This document shows, piece after piece, positions 12,437-23,365 of a DNA stretch of 64,000 nt (its first letter is position 1; each line of letters starts with the position of its first letter). The position numbers and the translations under genes were made by a program. The notes under the pieces are model-generated. The model was not told the DNA's origin and made no database searches. It saw only the letters and a program-made list of their open reading frames with translations. The stretch lies in contig OY747715.1 of the NCBI GenBank assembly GCA_963556495.2, positions 15,292,239-15,356,238 of the forward strand, in the 5' to 3' direction. Source of the stretch: Valencia hispanica. Taxonomy: Eukaryota; Chordata; Actinopteri; Cyprinodontiformes; Valenciidae.

Positions 12437-12845
12437 AAAGATGATTAATAAAAAGCAATCGTATATAGATTGCTCTCTTAATACCAGACTACAACTTATA
12501 CAATTTAAAGTCATACATCGTTTGCATTTCTCTAAAACAAAGTTAAACAGAATAATCCCGTCTACATCCTCAATGTGTGGTAAGTGTAAAGCAATGGAAG
12601 GAACACATTGTTTGTTTTGGTCCGGACTTGCGCTCCGAAGCTTCTGGGAGGTAATCTTTAAAATGTGTTACTTGATTTATGGCTTTAAATGAATCCCAGA
12701 TGGCTCTTGCAGTGTTAGGCTGCTCCTTAGCTTCGTTGACACTTCCTCATCCCCTTCAAAAGTCTTGTTTTTTGCCATCAATGTAGCTAAGAGATTTATT
12801 CTTAGGGACTGGAAATCAAGTACCCAATCAAGTAAGTTTTTTTCT
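12437..12845 (+). pseudogene. L1-type LINE ORF2 C-terminal fragment
   Basis: The plus-strand frame contains TRLQLIQFKVIHRLHFSKTK and then a CGKC...H motif (MCGKCKAMEGTHCLFW). This matches the Cys-rich C-terminus of L1/Tx1 ORF2. After a frame break the match continues with an L-G-rich stretch and a region like RDLFLGTGNQ near 12,800. Neither the RT core nor a poly(A) tail is attached, so it is an internal relic. Confidence 0.6.
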
Positions 12846-13930
12846 TTTTACTTCTGATAAATATAAAAAAAATTGTTGACTTCTATGCATTTTTTTATTA
12901 TCTTTCGCAGCTCATTTTTGTCCATTTCATTTGCTGATCTGTTCATCTGGAAGATGGATTAGTCTAGTAACAATTAGAAAAGATTAACCATTATTTATCT
13001 GACTCCTTTAGGCTTTCACCTTCTTCATCAAATTTTCCGATTTCCTTGCTCACTTGTTCTTTCCTGTCCTCATACTCCTAAACAGTGTTTTTATCTTTCC
13101 TATTTTCATCCTCTTTGAATAAGTATTTACTGTCAGCCAGAAAACATCTTCCTGCAGATCAGTCGCTTACTGTCTCACTTGTTGGACCTGTCTCTGGTTC
13201 TTATTACCTCATGGAGTGGCCGCAGAGATTTATGTCGACTCTGCAGCTGACACAGGTTTAGAGGCATATCGAAAGAACCAGCTGCTGCTTTTCTCTGCAA
13301 ATAAACCAAACTTCTGGGAGGAATGAGCACGGTAGGTAAGAAAGCTGCACATGAAAGCCCTCCTGACTGCTGCACTGTCTTGTCATTTATCACAACTTAA
13401 CGGCTTAATGTTATTGCCTTCTCGAGATGAGTTTCCTTTTTCACTCAAGTTATCCATCAACAAAGTGACATTGATTGCTGTCATATAATTTTGTGTAAAG
13501 CAATCATGATTCATGGCTGTCTCAAAGAGAGATTGATATAAGTGGTCTCTTTTTTTAACCTTGCGTACTTACTTCAGTAGTGTCTAAAGCGAAATTAGTA
13601 TTTTTTTCAGCAGAGAAAAACCCATTGATATAATTTAAAAAGTTAGGGAAAGCTCCATTACTGCAGATAATTACAGTATTTTACAAAGGTCTTAAGACAC
13701 TAGTATTTTTTTTGTATTTTACTTTAACTCTCAGGTCATTTCCTCAGTGTTTTGTTCAATTATTGTTCAACATGGAGTTCATAGAAGATGTCTTTGCTAG
13801 TTAAGCTATGTAACTCTTAGTCTACGTTTGTGTTTGCAAATTTTTATTTATTTAACCTATTTTTTATCCAGGTAAACTGTTTGAGAACCACATCTCATTT
13901 ACAAACAAAAAAATAAAAAGCTTAGTCAAG
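12846..13930. other. Unannotated AT-rich sequence
   Basis: No gene or clear repeat was recognised. The minus-strand frame at 13,175-13,393 is not supported by any motif. Confidence 0.45.
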
Positions 13931-13998
13931 AGCCCATTTTGAAGTGGATCATTTGTTACTTTGTTGCAAGCAGGTCGGCAGAAAGACAGACTTTCTAC

Positions 13999-14072
13999 CC
14001 CATTTTATTATTACTTCATTTTCTACCCCTTATTCCCATTTGGGGTCTGGGGGTGCTGGATCGCATAATGTA
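13999..14072. repeat. Fragment of the teleost repeat also seen at 23,935 and 42,748
   Basis: CATTTTCTACCCCTTATTCC followed by GGGGTCTGGGGGTGCTGGA matches the start of the repeat family whose better pieces read GGCTGGTGCCTATCTCCAGC (42,797) and, inverted, GGAGATGGGCACAAGCTCC (23,968). It is short and diverged. Confidence 0.4.
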
Positions 14073-14149
14073 TAATTTAATAATTGTTTCAGTATGTTGG
14101 ATGACTATTCAAGAATTACTTACTTTTCCCACCAGTTCGTTAAGGGTAC

Positions 14150-15256
14150 AATAATGTTGACATATATTGACTTCTCAAGATACAATGCTTCTGGAGACAG
14201 ATAAACTCTGCCCCAAGTCAAAATAAAACACAAAAACATTCTCCAAAAAGGTAAGATTGAAATCAAATAATTACTGGACATATGTAGGCCTATTAAGTAA
14301 TTTTTTGTGCATTCTTTCTATCATGTAGCTAATCAAAAGAAGGGTGAGGCCCGTCTAACTGGTGAGGGGTCAGCACCACCTCCCCTCACCCCAGCTGATG
14401 AGTTGGCTCTGTCCCTTTAATAAAGGCCAACATGTGGTTGATGGCATTCCTGGGGAAACTTCATCATCAGAGTCTGCCTTACAGGACGCAAGTAACTTTG
14501 TAAAATGTACGTTTACAGCATATAATAATATATTCCAAATCAACAAATATCATTACTGCCACTTAAAGTTTTTTTTAAATGCACTTAGCAGTAGTCATTG
14601 TTTAACAATGCAGGATTATTTCATTCAGCTGCATATGATGTACACTGTAATCTTATTTGAAATACTTTTACATGTTACAAATGTGTTTGTGAAATTGTTT
14701 TTCATTGTTTATTATATGCAATGGCCTTTGTCCTGCAGTTAATGGTGGATGCATTGGACCCTCCAGAAACCCCCCAGTTTGTCACAGTTGTGAATGATTG
14801 TCAGGTACCAAAAGTGGCTTTTAGATTTTTCCCTTTTTTTTAGCCATATAAAGTAGACAATGAAGAGACCATTTCTGCTGTGACAAAACTGGACAGTGCT
14901 GGGAGACCCACAGAGGTATGCATATTATATAATACACACCCCCTTAAACATAAGACTAACAAATTGTCCTCGTCTGTTCATAGAATATGGATCGGTATTC
15001 AGAAATGGATGAGGGTCCTTGTTCCTCAACACATGATCTTAGCAGTGTAAAAATGTGTCTACAGCTGTCCTTCTGTAAATATGTTCTTGTATCACTGAAC
15101 AATCCTTTTATTCATCCTTTCCAGCTCTCACCAAAGGAGCTGCATAAGGTCCATCTTCAAAGGCAGATATTACAAAGTGAAATGGAGATGGACCTTATAC
15201 AGTCCAAAATGGAGGAGAAGAAAATAACCATACAAAAGGCCAAACTTGAAGTATAA
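14150..15256 (+). pseudogene. PIF/Harbinger Myb-like accessory gene, multi-exon, decayed
   Basis: Six exon-like blocks lie in order: to 14,250 (ending VKIKHKNILQK, donor gtaag), 14,329-14,491 (NQKKGEARLTGEGSAPPPLTP), 14,739-14,804 (DPPETPQFVTVVNDCQ), 14,844-14,915 (VDNEETISAVTKLDSAGRPT), 14,984-15,044 and 15,125-15,256, ending in a coiled-coil tail around LHKVHLQRQILQSEMEMDL and a TAA. This is the layout of the Myb/SANT-like protein encoded by vertebrate Harbinger elements, which in known systems binds DNA and helps bring the transposase to the nucleus. The Myb domain itself is too decayed to trace. Frameshifts occur before 14,215 and near 14,420, and not all splice phases agree. It converges with the transposase gene just downstream. 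Confidence 0.7.
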
Positions 15257-15479
15257 ATACTGGAGCACTGCCTGAAGGTGAGAACTGTCTGTGAAGATGG
15301 GTTTGTTACATGTTAAATATTATACCAAATAATTAATAAAATAATCTTTTTGTTCTGGAAATGAGGAAATGAGACATTGTTTAATGTGAACACTTCAATT
15401 AAAATGATTTTTACAAATTAAGTCTCTGAGGACTCTCCCATCTCAGTCGTTAGTTATGTTAACTGGGGGTTCCTCTCCG

Positions 15480-16107
15480 CCATCTTCATCAGGGTATGGG
15501 CGGTGGCTCTTCTTTTTTTAAGTGTTGTGAAGGAACACAAGCTGCTATGATGTCACAGGCCCTCCATAGACTGACCCTGAGGTCATGCAAACACTGACAC
15601 CTCTCCTTAAGGATGCCAATGGTCATCTCTACCTTGGCTCGTGTTCAGCTGTGAGCCAATTTGTATTTGGTCTGTGGTTCAGGCTCAAGTGTAGGGTAGG
15701 GTGTCATCATGTAGGGCACACTAAGGAACCCTCTGTCATCCAGCAAATAGTCATTGTAGTGTCCTGTAATTGTTGATGTGTATAACACAACTGAAGTAGA
15801 AAGAAAAAAAAAACAAAAACAAACATGGTGTACAGCAAACCATACCCTGTTGAAGAAAGTGGCATAAGGATGACCCCCTAAAAACTCTGGCATCATGTAC
15901 AGATCCTGGCCATTTGGCCTCAACATTGGTGATGAGGTGGGTCACATTACATATTATCTAGTGAGGGGAAGCAATGATGAGTTTTATGGGTTTAAAACAG
16001 AAATATTAGGGACAAGAACTTACCTGCACATTAATGCTATGAACAGATTTCCTGTTGACATAGTCTCCCTCATTGACTGAAGAAGCTTTAACAGGAATGT
16101 GGGTGAA
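15480..16107 (-). pseudogene. PIF/Harbinger transposase gene, 3' exons, decayed
   Basis: Three minus-strand exons fit together in phase. 16,024-16,107 encodes THIPVKASSVNEGDYVNRKS and ends CAG|GTAAG. 15,846-15,957 encodes NVEAKWPGSVHDARVFRG. 15,480-15,763 encodes LLDDRGFLSVPYMMTPYP and, further on, TIGILKERCQCLHDLR. These are hallmark segments of the HARBI1/PIF DDE nuclease: the second catalytic Asp lies in the SVHDARVF region and the third acidic residue in the TIGILKER region. An in-frame TGA at 15,645-15,647 replaces an Arg, consistent with CpG decay of CGA. A frameshift near the C-terminal LHN motif is also present. The N-terminal exons upstream could not be traced. Confidence 0.8.
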
Positions 16108-17240
16108 CTATAAAAATAAATATAAACGAATAAAAGGAAATTAGAATTCAGGATGTTTTTAGGATTAGATCATCATTAAAGCAGCTGTTACAAGGTTTAT
16201 CTGGTCAAGTATGCTGATATATCTAAAATGGATCTTTGTTAGAGTAAATTAATTAAATTGTCACACAAATATTAAAGATTTACATTTTATAATATGTATT
16301 AAATATGTATTAGGATGAAGGATGTACAATATGAGTTCTTGTCATAACTTCATGATTTTTTTCCTCTGTAATATTTGCCTGAATACTAAACATTGTCTAC
16401 CAGTGCCAGCAAGAGGTGTAAAAATGTTTTTTATGTATAGAAAATAAGACCAGGTCCCCTGTAATGTCAACCAATCTAAGCATTCTGCATGCTGAGGTGA
16501 GTGAATTTTGTCAATGCAGACAGAATCTAAAAATAGTGTAGCACATGGTGTAGATTAAGAAACATTTCTATTGAGTTATTGCTGTTACTTTTGGGGAGCC
16601 TTTACATAATTTTATAAAGAAGTGGTCCACAGGTGCAATATAGCTTATCTCAGTAAAAACTGTCATGCCACAGAGTTTATTGAGATGTCAAAAAAATGTG
16701 TTAAACCTTGGCTTTGCCGGGAATCACAACACACCTGCTAAAGTGTCAGACACAAAGAAAAAAACATTGCTCCCTTGTCTGAGTTTAGGATCATTTTTTA
16801 TTTTAGTTAAATAGCTTCATAAGCAAATCAACAAACACACAAGCAACCAAAGAACAAAGCATTTCTCTGCAATGATGTTCTTTGAAGGTTCTGGTTCCTT
16901 GAAGAAAAAAAGATAAATCAATGAAAGTTAGCTTGAAACCCAGAACTGTGTATCATTTTTCCCCCATGTAAAATGTACCAATTAATCTTCCACACATTTC
17001 CTACACAGCAGTGGCAGATCAAAGTCCGCAATTACATTTTACAATGACAGCTTAAGAAACACATTTTTCTCAGAAGTGTTAAATCACATCAACTCTGAAA
17101 GGACAGAAAATATGAAACTTAATTTTAGATTGAGAAGTACTAAATGCTTTAATTGCAACCTGTCTGTGTGTAGAAAACAAGAAATATAAGCATCTAAATT
17201 ATGAGATGCCATCAATTTTCCTGTTCTTGGAGTCCTGAGG
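16108..17240. other. Unannotated AT-rich sequence, probably in part the 5' side of the Harbinger relic
   Basis: The transposase's N-terminal exons should lie here on the minus strand. No segment translates convincingly, and I did not find a terminal inverted repeat. Confidence 0.35.
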
Positions 17241-17394
17241 GGATCTAGTGCCCATCTCAAACAGTCAATGGCCGAGAAAAGGGTGTTGGGCTCCCTTTTT
17301 TATAGATGAACTGAACAGACTGTTGGAAGGCTGGAAGCCATTTCAAAGATGGACTGAGCAGACCACATTTCCCAGCAATCCTAGCGGTGACCCC

Positions 17395-17500
17395 CAACAC
17401 ACTCCTATTGGTCCGTGGTGACATCAACAATGACATCACGGCAAAAGGGCTATAATAGTGGTAGTGGCAGCCATTTCAAATTTGTTGTCAGCAGAGGTTT
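17395..17500 (+). promoter_or_regulatory. Promoter-like cluster (CCAAT, CRE-like, TATA)
   Basis: An inverted CCAAT box (CTATTGGTCC), two TGACATCA half-palindromic CRE-like sites and GGCTATAATAG lie within about 60 bp and in promoter order. The following 450 bp (to about 17,950) is G+C-richer than its surroundings and could be a leader. It may be an LTR U3 region or part of an unclassified repeat; no open frame follows. Strand is inferred from the box order. Confidence 0.4.
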
Positions 17501-18340
17501 TTAGCAGAAACTCCTGCTACACAGAGGACAACTCACCGGTGAAGATTCTCTTTTGTTCTGAGCCGCTGGACCGGGAAGAACCCTAATTTCAAAGCTTCGA
17601 AGTGCCCTTGCTGTTTGCGTATCTAGTTTGGGCGATATCCGGACTGTTCCAAGAGAGTTCGTTACGACGTAGACCTGCAGGCCATCGAACCTGCAGCTGG
17701 GCCACACAGTCCTTAAATCCTGCGCAGGTTTTCCTAACTCTTCCTTTTCTTGCTCAACTACGGACATGTTTTGCTCTCTTCCTCGTGGATCGGACTTCCC
17801 TTAACACAAAGTAGGACTGAACCGGTTCATTTATGCTAATCTTGTGTCTGGGCAGAGATAAATAGAGAAAATAGAGTTCTTAACGAGTTAAATCTTGTTC
17901 ATTGTTGGTTTAAAGTGGGGGGTTTTTTTAAGCACTGAACCTGTTGGCTCATTTGGCATCGCCGCACGCATTAGTTTGAGCTGTATTTGCTGTGTTTGAA
18001 ACAGTTTGTTTTATCCTGAGTGGATCCCACCTAACTTCTTTTTCCTTCCTCTCTTTTCCTTGCTCTGTCTCTCGCTCTCTGATCACCTGGTCAGCAGAGT
18101 CAGGCTCAATCCGACCTGCGTTAGCTGGTCTTAGCTGAAAGGTTAACTCCATTGTTCCTTAGTCTGTTAGCTAAAGCAGAGGCCTTCCACATGGACGCTT
18201 CACCCCATGTGCTCTGCCCACCATAGCACAGAGCCAAGTTTTATGGCCCTTTGTCTCCTTACATGTGCTGCTCTCCACCTTAGCACAGAGCTAAGTTTTA
18301 TGGCTCTTTGTCCCCTTAGTGACGAAGGGCCAAAGTAGAA
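17500..18340 (+). repeat. Unclassified repeat-like block with tandem duplication
   Basis: Downstream of the promoter-like cluster there is a non-coding, moderately G+C-rich block. It ends with a 56-bp unit present twice (18,206-18,261 and 18,262-18,318), each copy holding TAGCACAGAGC and AAGTTTTATGG. The composition is unlike the flanks and suggests an inserted element, but I see no terminal repeats. Confidence 0.35.
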
Positions 18341-18493
18341 GACTCATGTAAAGTTTGTCATGCAGCAGTCAGGATACAAGTACAGCTGTAAATAATACGG
18401 TGAAGAAAGGTGTTTAAATGCTTGGGTTTATTTTCTAGTACATAGAGAATTTTGCAAATTGCACTATTCCTAATCCTTGAACGTTCCCACATT

Positions 18494-18874
18494 CTGTCAT
18501 GTTGGCACCACAAAATTGTATATTTTATTGGGATTTTATGTGATAGACCAACTCAAGGTATTGCATGTTTGTAAAAAGGATTGAAATTAATTTGTAGTTA
18601 GCCCATGAGTCAGTACTTTGTAGAGCCATTAGTGCCATTACAGTTGCAAGTCTTTCAGGGTATGTCTCTACCAGCTTTACATATCTGGAGATGGACATTT
18701 TTACCCAGCTCCTGCAAAATAGCTCAAGCTCAGTCAGACTGGGTGGAGGGCATCCACATACATCAATTTTCTAGTCTTCCTACAGCTTCTGAGTTGGATT
18801 TAGATCTGGACTTTGACTAAGCCACTCCAACACATGATTTGATCTAAACCATTTTGTTGCTCTGGCTGTATGTT
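18494..18874. mobile_element. Tc1-like element fragment
   Basis: It begins with a Tc1-type terminal segment (TATTTTATTGGGATTTTATG, then TGATAGACCAACTCAAGG). It continues with body phrases GATTTAGATCTGGACTTTGAC and CTCTGGCTGTATGTT that I recognise from an abundant teleost Tc1 family. It is cut off exactly where the LINE B tail begins at 18,875, suggesting that the LINE inserted into it. There is no usable transposase frame. Confidence 0.6.
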
Positions 18875-19585
18875 CAATTCAATTCAGTTTATTTATATAA
18901 CGCTGATTCACAACAGATGTCATCTCAAGGCACTTTAGAAGAAAGTAATTTCAATACAAACATCCCAATCACTTTAAAGTTTTACCTAGTTTTCTATTTA
19001 AGGATCCCAGCAGATTGCATGGAGTCATTGACTGGCAGTTGAGCCCCGTTGATGCAGACTCCAACCACAGCAATCCCTCATACTGAGCAAGCACGTAGCG
19101 ACAGTGGAGAGGGACAAACTCCCCTTTAACAGGAAGAAATCCCCAGCAGAACCTGCCTCAGTACAAGCAGCCATCTGCCACGACCGTCCAGGGGTCTGAG
19201 AAGACAGAGCAGAAACACAGAACAAAATAACTGATGTAAGAGTACTTTCTATATTAAAGAAAGAAAGTAAAATGTTCAGTTACTGGGAGCATCATCTCAG
19301 TCGACGCCCCCCATCCAACAGGACATTGCAGCTACACAGAATACCAGACCAGATGTAGCTTCTATGGAGAGAAATACACTCAGATAAAAGTTAACAGTCA
19401 AAATATCAGCAAATAATACACCTGGAGAGTAGTAGAAGAGAAAAGTAGCAGAGTGAAGAAAAGTGGTCAGTCTATCTTCCAGCAGTCTAAGCCTATGGCA
19501 GCATAACTAGAGATAGCTCAGGATGACCTAACCACTCAAACTATAAGCTTTATCAAAAAGGAAAGTTTTAAGCCTAGTCTCTACC
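18875..19585 (-). mobile_element. L2-type LINE ('LINE B'), 3' part, copy 1
   Basis: The 3' terminus (low-coordinate end) is the microsatellite CAATTCAATTCAG next to TTATTTATATAACGCTGATT. Read on the minus strand this is the stem-loop plus AATTG-repeat ending of L2-clade LINEs. The body shares many blocks with 21,830-22,470 and 50,828-51,405, including TCCCTCATACTGAGC and CATCTGCCACGACCG. The copy is 5'-truncated within the C-terminal coding region and sits in a Tc1 fragment. Confidence 0.6.
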
Positions 19586-20102
19586 TGTTCGGCCCCGAAG
19601 TCACTAGGGGACACTATCTGTGACTTGAGTCCCCTGGAGTGAGGGCCACTTCACCTCCCCTCCCCTGTGAAAGGGGGAGCTGTCTGTTTGTGTGTATTAA
19701 TTGTGTTTAAGTCTCACATATTATTGTTTTCTAAGATCTGTAGTAGTTAGTTGCATGCTTTAGAATAGATGGGAATTATTGAAATGTTTTGGCTGTAAGG
19801 TTGATCTATTTCCTTAATAAATTCCCCTTAGCCTAAAGAGAAGTTGTTTAGGATTACTTGGAGTAATGCTACAATTAATGTCCACAGCGTAAGAACTTAT
19901 TCCTTCATCTATTGTTTTATTATCTCAGCCTTATCAGGCAGGTAATCATAAACATAAACTGAGACTGAACAATTTGGCTATTTATATTCTTGGAATCCAT
20001 GTGGTGCCCCCAAATTTCTAATTATTAATCTTATTAATAATTGCCCTAAGCAATTTTTCATAATTATTTATAGCCAAATCCTACCTATCTGTGGCACAAC
20101 AA
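19586..20102. other. Unclassified sequence, possibly part of an older element
   Basis: The start, GGCCCCGAAGTCACTAGGGG, is a near reverse complement of TTAGTGACGAAGGGCC at 18,317-18,332 in the block upstream, so both may come from one old element in opposite orientations. The rest is AT-rich with no open frame. Confidence 0.3.
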
Positions 20103-20150
20103 GGGGCACAACCTGGATAGGTTGTCAGTCCATCAAAGGCCATGACTAGA
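20103..20150. repeat. Short fragment of the GGCTGGTGCC-type teleost repeat
   Basis: GGGGCACAACCTGGATAGGT followed by TGTCAGTCCATCA matches the part of the family near 37,948 and 42,833 that reads ACACCCTGGACAGGT. Confidence 0.4.
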
Positions 20151-20190
20151 CAGATACAGCAGGAAACAATTTTAAAGAGACACTAAAAAG

Positions 20191-20586
20191 TAGGGCTGGG
20201 TATTGTTAGGAATTTCACAATTCGATTCGATTTCGATTCTTGAGGCTTCGATTCGATTTTGATTCAATACGATATTGATTTATTAGCTTCAATATCGTTT
20301 CAATAATAAGTAATTAAGTACCTGAGTATATTTTTAAATTAATGACCAAATGTCGACTTTTAACGTTGGTAGTGCAGGCTTGAACAGAATGCAGCTGCTG
20401 TCCGCCATCTTGCTGTTTTGGTAATGCGTGTCTTGTACAACGCTGAACGCTCTCACTCGAGTGTTGCGCACAGCGCCGCCACTGGCCGGTGGGCTGAATC
20501 GATTCATAGGATTTGATGAATCGATATTGAATTGAGAAACAAATAATTGCAATGCACTCCTGAATCGATATTTTTACTCAGCCCTA
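20191..20586. mobile_element. hAT-type MITE, 396 bp
   Basis: The ends TAGGGCTGGGTAT and TACTCAGCCCTA form terminal inverted repeats. The element is flanked by an exact 8-bp duplication, CTAAAAAG, at 20,183-20,190 and 20,587-20,594. Repeated GATTCGATT and ATCGAT motifs lie just inside both ends. The 8-bp duplication and the TAGGG ends point to the hAT superfamily. It is non-autonomous: no transposase frame. Confidence 0.85.
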
Positions 20587-20599
20587 CTAAAAAGAGTCT

Positions 20600-21829
20600 G
20601 TTCTATGACTTTTAATATTTCAAAGCACTTCTCAGTGCTTTGTTTTTTGGCCAAGATGTTTAAAGTCGGTGTTGAGGGTCTAAACAGTCAGATGTTGCTC
20701 CAGAGCCACAACTTGCATAGCCCTGTTATAGCTGTTTAATCAGTTAAAGGAAATCATTGCAACTAGAATAGACAGGTTAAGAGACGACATTGTAATCTGC
20801 AGTGAGAGTAGGGTGCAAGTGGGAAAGAGACTGTAGAGGTGGGAGGTAAACCCAGGAGACATAAAAATGACCCAGTAAATGCAAGGTTGAATATAAGTCT
20901 ATAATTGTTTGGGAAGACAAATTGAAACATAAAGTTGGAATGAGTAGAAATAATGAAAATGGATAGTGAAGTTGGATGAGCTGACATACTATCTAATGCA
21001 ATGAGCCGCACAAGAGACCTACAGAACAGATTACAGGCAAAAAGGAGTATGATGGAGATATGTTTTAAGCATAATTTCTGACAGAAGAATAGCTGCAAGG
21101 GTGAAAGGAACAGTTTACTAAATAATACCTAACCTTGCTGTGATGTGGTTTTGGAGACTATGGCACTGACAAAGAGAATGAAGATGGGGGTGGCAGAACT
21201 AAAGATTTACCTTGAGAAGGACCTACATGCATATTATTAGAAATAAGTATATCAAAAAGGAGAGCTCAGGTAGAGCAGACTGGAGACAAAGTGAGACAAT
21301 ACTGATAACCTTTTTGACATGTTGTGGTTAGGGATAGTGGACATACTAGACAGAAGATGTAGAGTATGATGTTCTCAGAACAGAGGGGGACAATTGGTGC
21401 TAAGGTTTATTCATATGGAAAAGAGGATATGAAAAGGATTGTTTAGGTGGAGGTTGATGGTACAGATAAGATAATAGAAGATTCATTATGTTGAGAGAGA
21501 AAGCGACAAGCTGTGTCTTTGCCTAGAACAAGATAATTAAACACCTTCATAATGTTATCAGTGAACTTCTGGTTGGAGCAGCAAATCCTGGAGTTAGATT
21601 GCCACACCACTGTTCCCCAGTCCAATCCTCCCAGCAGTTTGATGAGAAAAGCGATGTGGGAAGCTCCAAGGGGTAAGTAAATGGCTGTTGCTCAAAAACC
21701 AAGTAAAACTGATTCAGAAAGGCTAAGTAGAACCCCAGATCTCCAGATTAAGGCTCGCAGTGCAGGAACAAAAGGTTCTTTGTAGCCTGGGCTAGCAGAA
21801 TGAAGTTGTAGTAGTGATGGAGGAAGGGG
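20600..21829. other. Unannotated purine-rich sequence
   Basis: It is purine-rich on the plus strand. Minus-strand frames (20,763-21,098 and 21,443-21,625) have no recognisable motif. The block may belong to an unknown element that continues at 22,475-22,980 around the LINE B copy, but I cannot prove this. Confidence 0.3.
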
Positions 21830-22470
21830 GAAACTTTCCTTTTTGATAAAGCTTATAGTTAGGGTAGCTTGGGTCATCCAGAGCAATCTCTGTATTGATG
21901 CTGCTATAGGCTTAGACTGCTGGTGGACAGACTGACCACTTTTCTTCCCTCTGCTACTTTCTCTTCTACTACTCTCCAGTTGTATTATTTGCTGTTATTT
22001 CAACTGTTAACTTTGTTTTCTCTCAGTGTTTTTTCTCTCCATATAAGGTAACTTTTTACTTACTTGAATATAGAAAGTACTCTTATATCAGTTCTTCTGT
22101 TCTTTCTGTGCCTCTGCTCTGTCTACCTAAACCCCCAGACTGCCGTGGCAGATGGCCGCCCTTACTGAGCCAGGTTCTGCTGGAGGTTTTTCCTGATAAA
22201 GGGGAGTTTTTCATCTCCAATGTTGCTACATGCTTGCTCAGTATGAGGGATTGCTGAGGATTGCTGTGGTTGGTGTCTGCATCAACAGGGCGCAACTGCC
22301 AGTCAGTGACTCAATGCAATCTGCTGGGATTCTTTAAACAGGAATCTAACTAAAACTTTAAACTGATTTGAATGTTTGTATGATTGTATAAAAAATTACC
22401 TTTCTTGTAAAGGGCCTTGGGATGACATCTGTTGTGAAACGGCGCTATATAAATTAACTGAATTGAATTG
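21830..22470 (+). mobile_element. L2-type LINE ('LINE B'), 3' part, copy 2
   Basis: Plus orientation. It starts near ACTTTCCTTTTTGATAAAGC, the reverse complement of the sequence at 19,550 in copy 1. It passes through CAGTATGAGGGATTGCTG and ends with GGCGCTATATAAATTAAC followed by TGAATTGAATTG. The 3' end is intact and the 5' end truncated, as expected for target-primed integration. Confidence 0.6.
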
Positions 22471-22474
22471 ATTT

Positions 22475-22981
22475 GGGCTTAGTGGCTGATGTGGGAGACA
22501 TTGTTTAGGGTAGCTGAGTGAGTAACTGTGATTTCTGATCTGTCAATAATTGAAGCTGATTGTAAAAGGTCTCGGTGAAGTTGAAAAAGCCATGCAGTTT
22601 CTGTTCTGTTCAAGTCGGAGTCCCTCATTTGCTATTCCTGAGACTAGGTTGGGAAGATGATGCCAAAGGGTGGCTGAAAATGTGGCATGAGCTAGGTCTG
22701 CTGTGTCTTTATTTTTGGCAGATCCTACTGTCATAATTGGGCTAGTGAACCCTAAAGCAGAACATTACTAAGAGGCAGTTTTGGGTTTTTTATTACAATT
22801 CTTGTTTTGGAGAAATTGGTGATCCTTGAATGTGCTTGGCTGCAGCTGAGTCCAAGGATCTGTAGATTATTAAAGGTAGATTTGAGTTAGTATGGTTTAC
22901 TTTGAAAAGTTTAACTTCTAATTGCTCAGAATTAGGCTAACACTAATTGTAGACTCAGTCTGAAGATCTGCCAATGCGTTG
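22475..22981. other. Unannotated sequence
   Basis: No element is recognised. The minus-strand frame at 22,543-22,734 reads smoothly but matches nothing I know. Confidence 0.35.
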
Positions 22982-22989
22982 CTGTAGAG

Positions 22990-23216
22990 CAGGGGTCCCC
23001 AACCCTGGTCTACAAGAGCTGCTGTCCAGAAGGTTTTAGATGCATCCCTGCTTCAAGACAGTTGAATCAATTATTAAATTGATTTGAATTAACTCTGCAG
23101 CATGCCATCAAATTGGGCAAAGGCCTGCTAACAAGCGATTCACTTAATTCAGCTGTGTTTGAGCATCTAAAACCTGCAGGCCAGTAGCTCTCGAGGACCA
23201 GGGTTGGAGACCCTTG
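22990..23216. mobile_element. hAT-type MITE, 227 bp
   Basis: The ends CAGGGGTCCCCAACCCTGG and CCAGGGTTGGAGACCCTTG pair as terminal inverted repeats with two mismatches. An exact 8-bp duplication, CTGTAGAG, flanks it at 22,982-22,989 and 23,217-23,224. Internal text (GCATCTAAAACCTGCAGG, AGGCCTGCTAA) is shared with the copies at 47.1, 48.9 and 50.4 kb, so this is one family. It carries no transposase. Confidence 0.9.
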
Positions 23217-23365
23217 CTGTAGAGCCACTGTTTTTATAGATGGTGGATGGTTAGTGGCCTAGGAGGTCAACAAAACGCAAAAGCCACAACTCGACAGCAA
23301 AGAGTTACAATGCAAGGACAAAAGCCACAATGAAAGTTATGCTAAACTTGGTTGCATAACATTTT

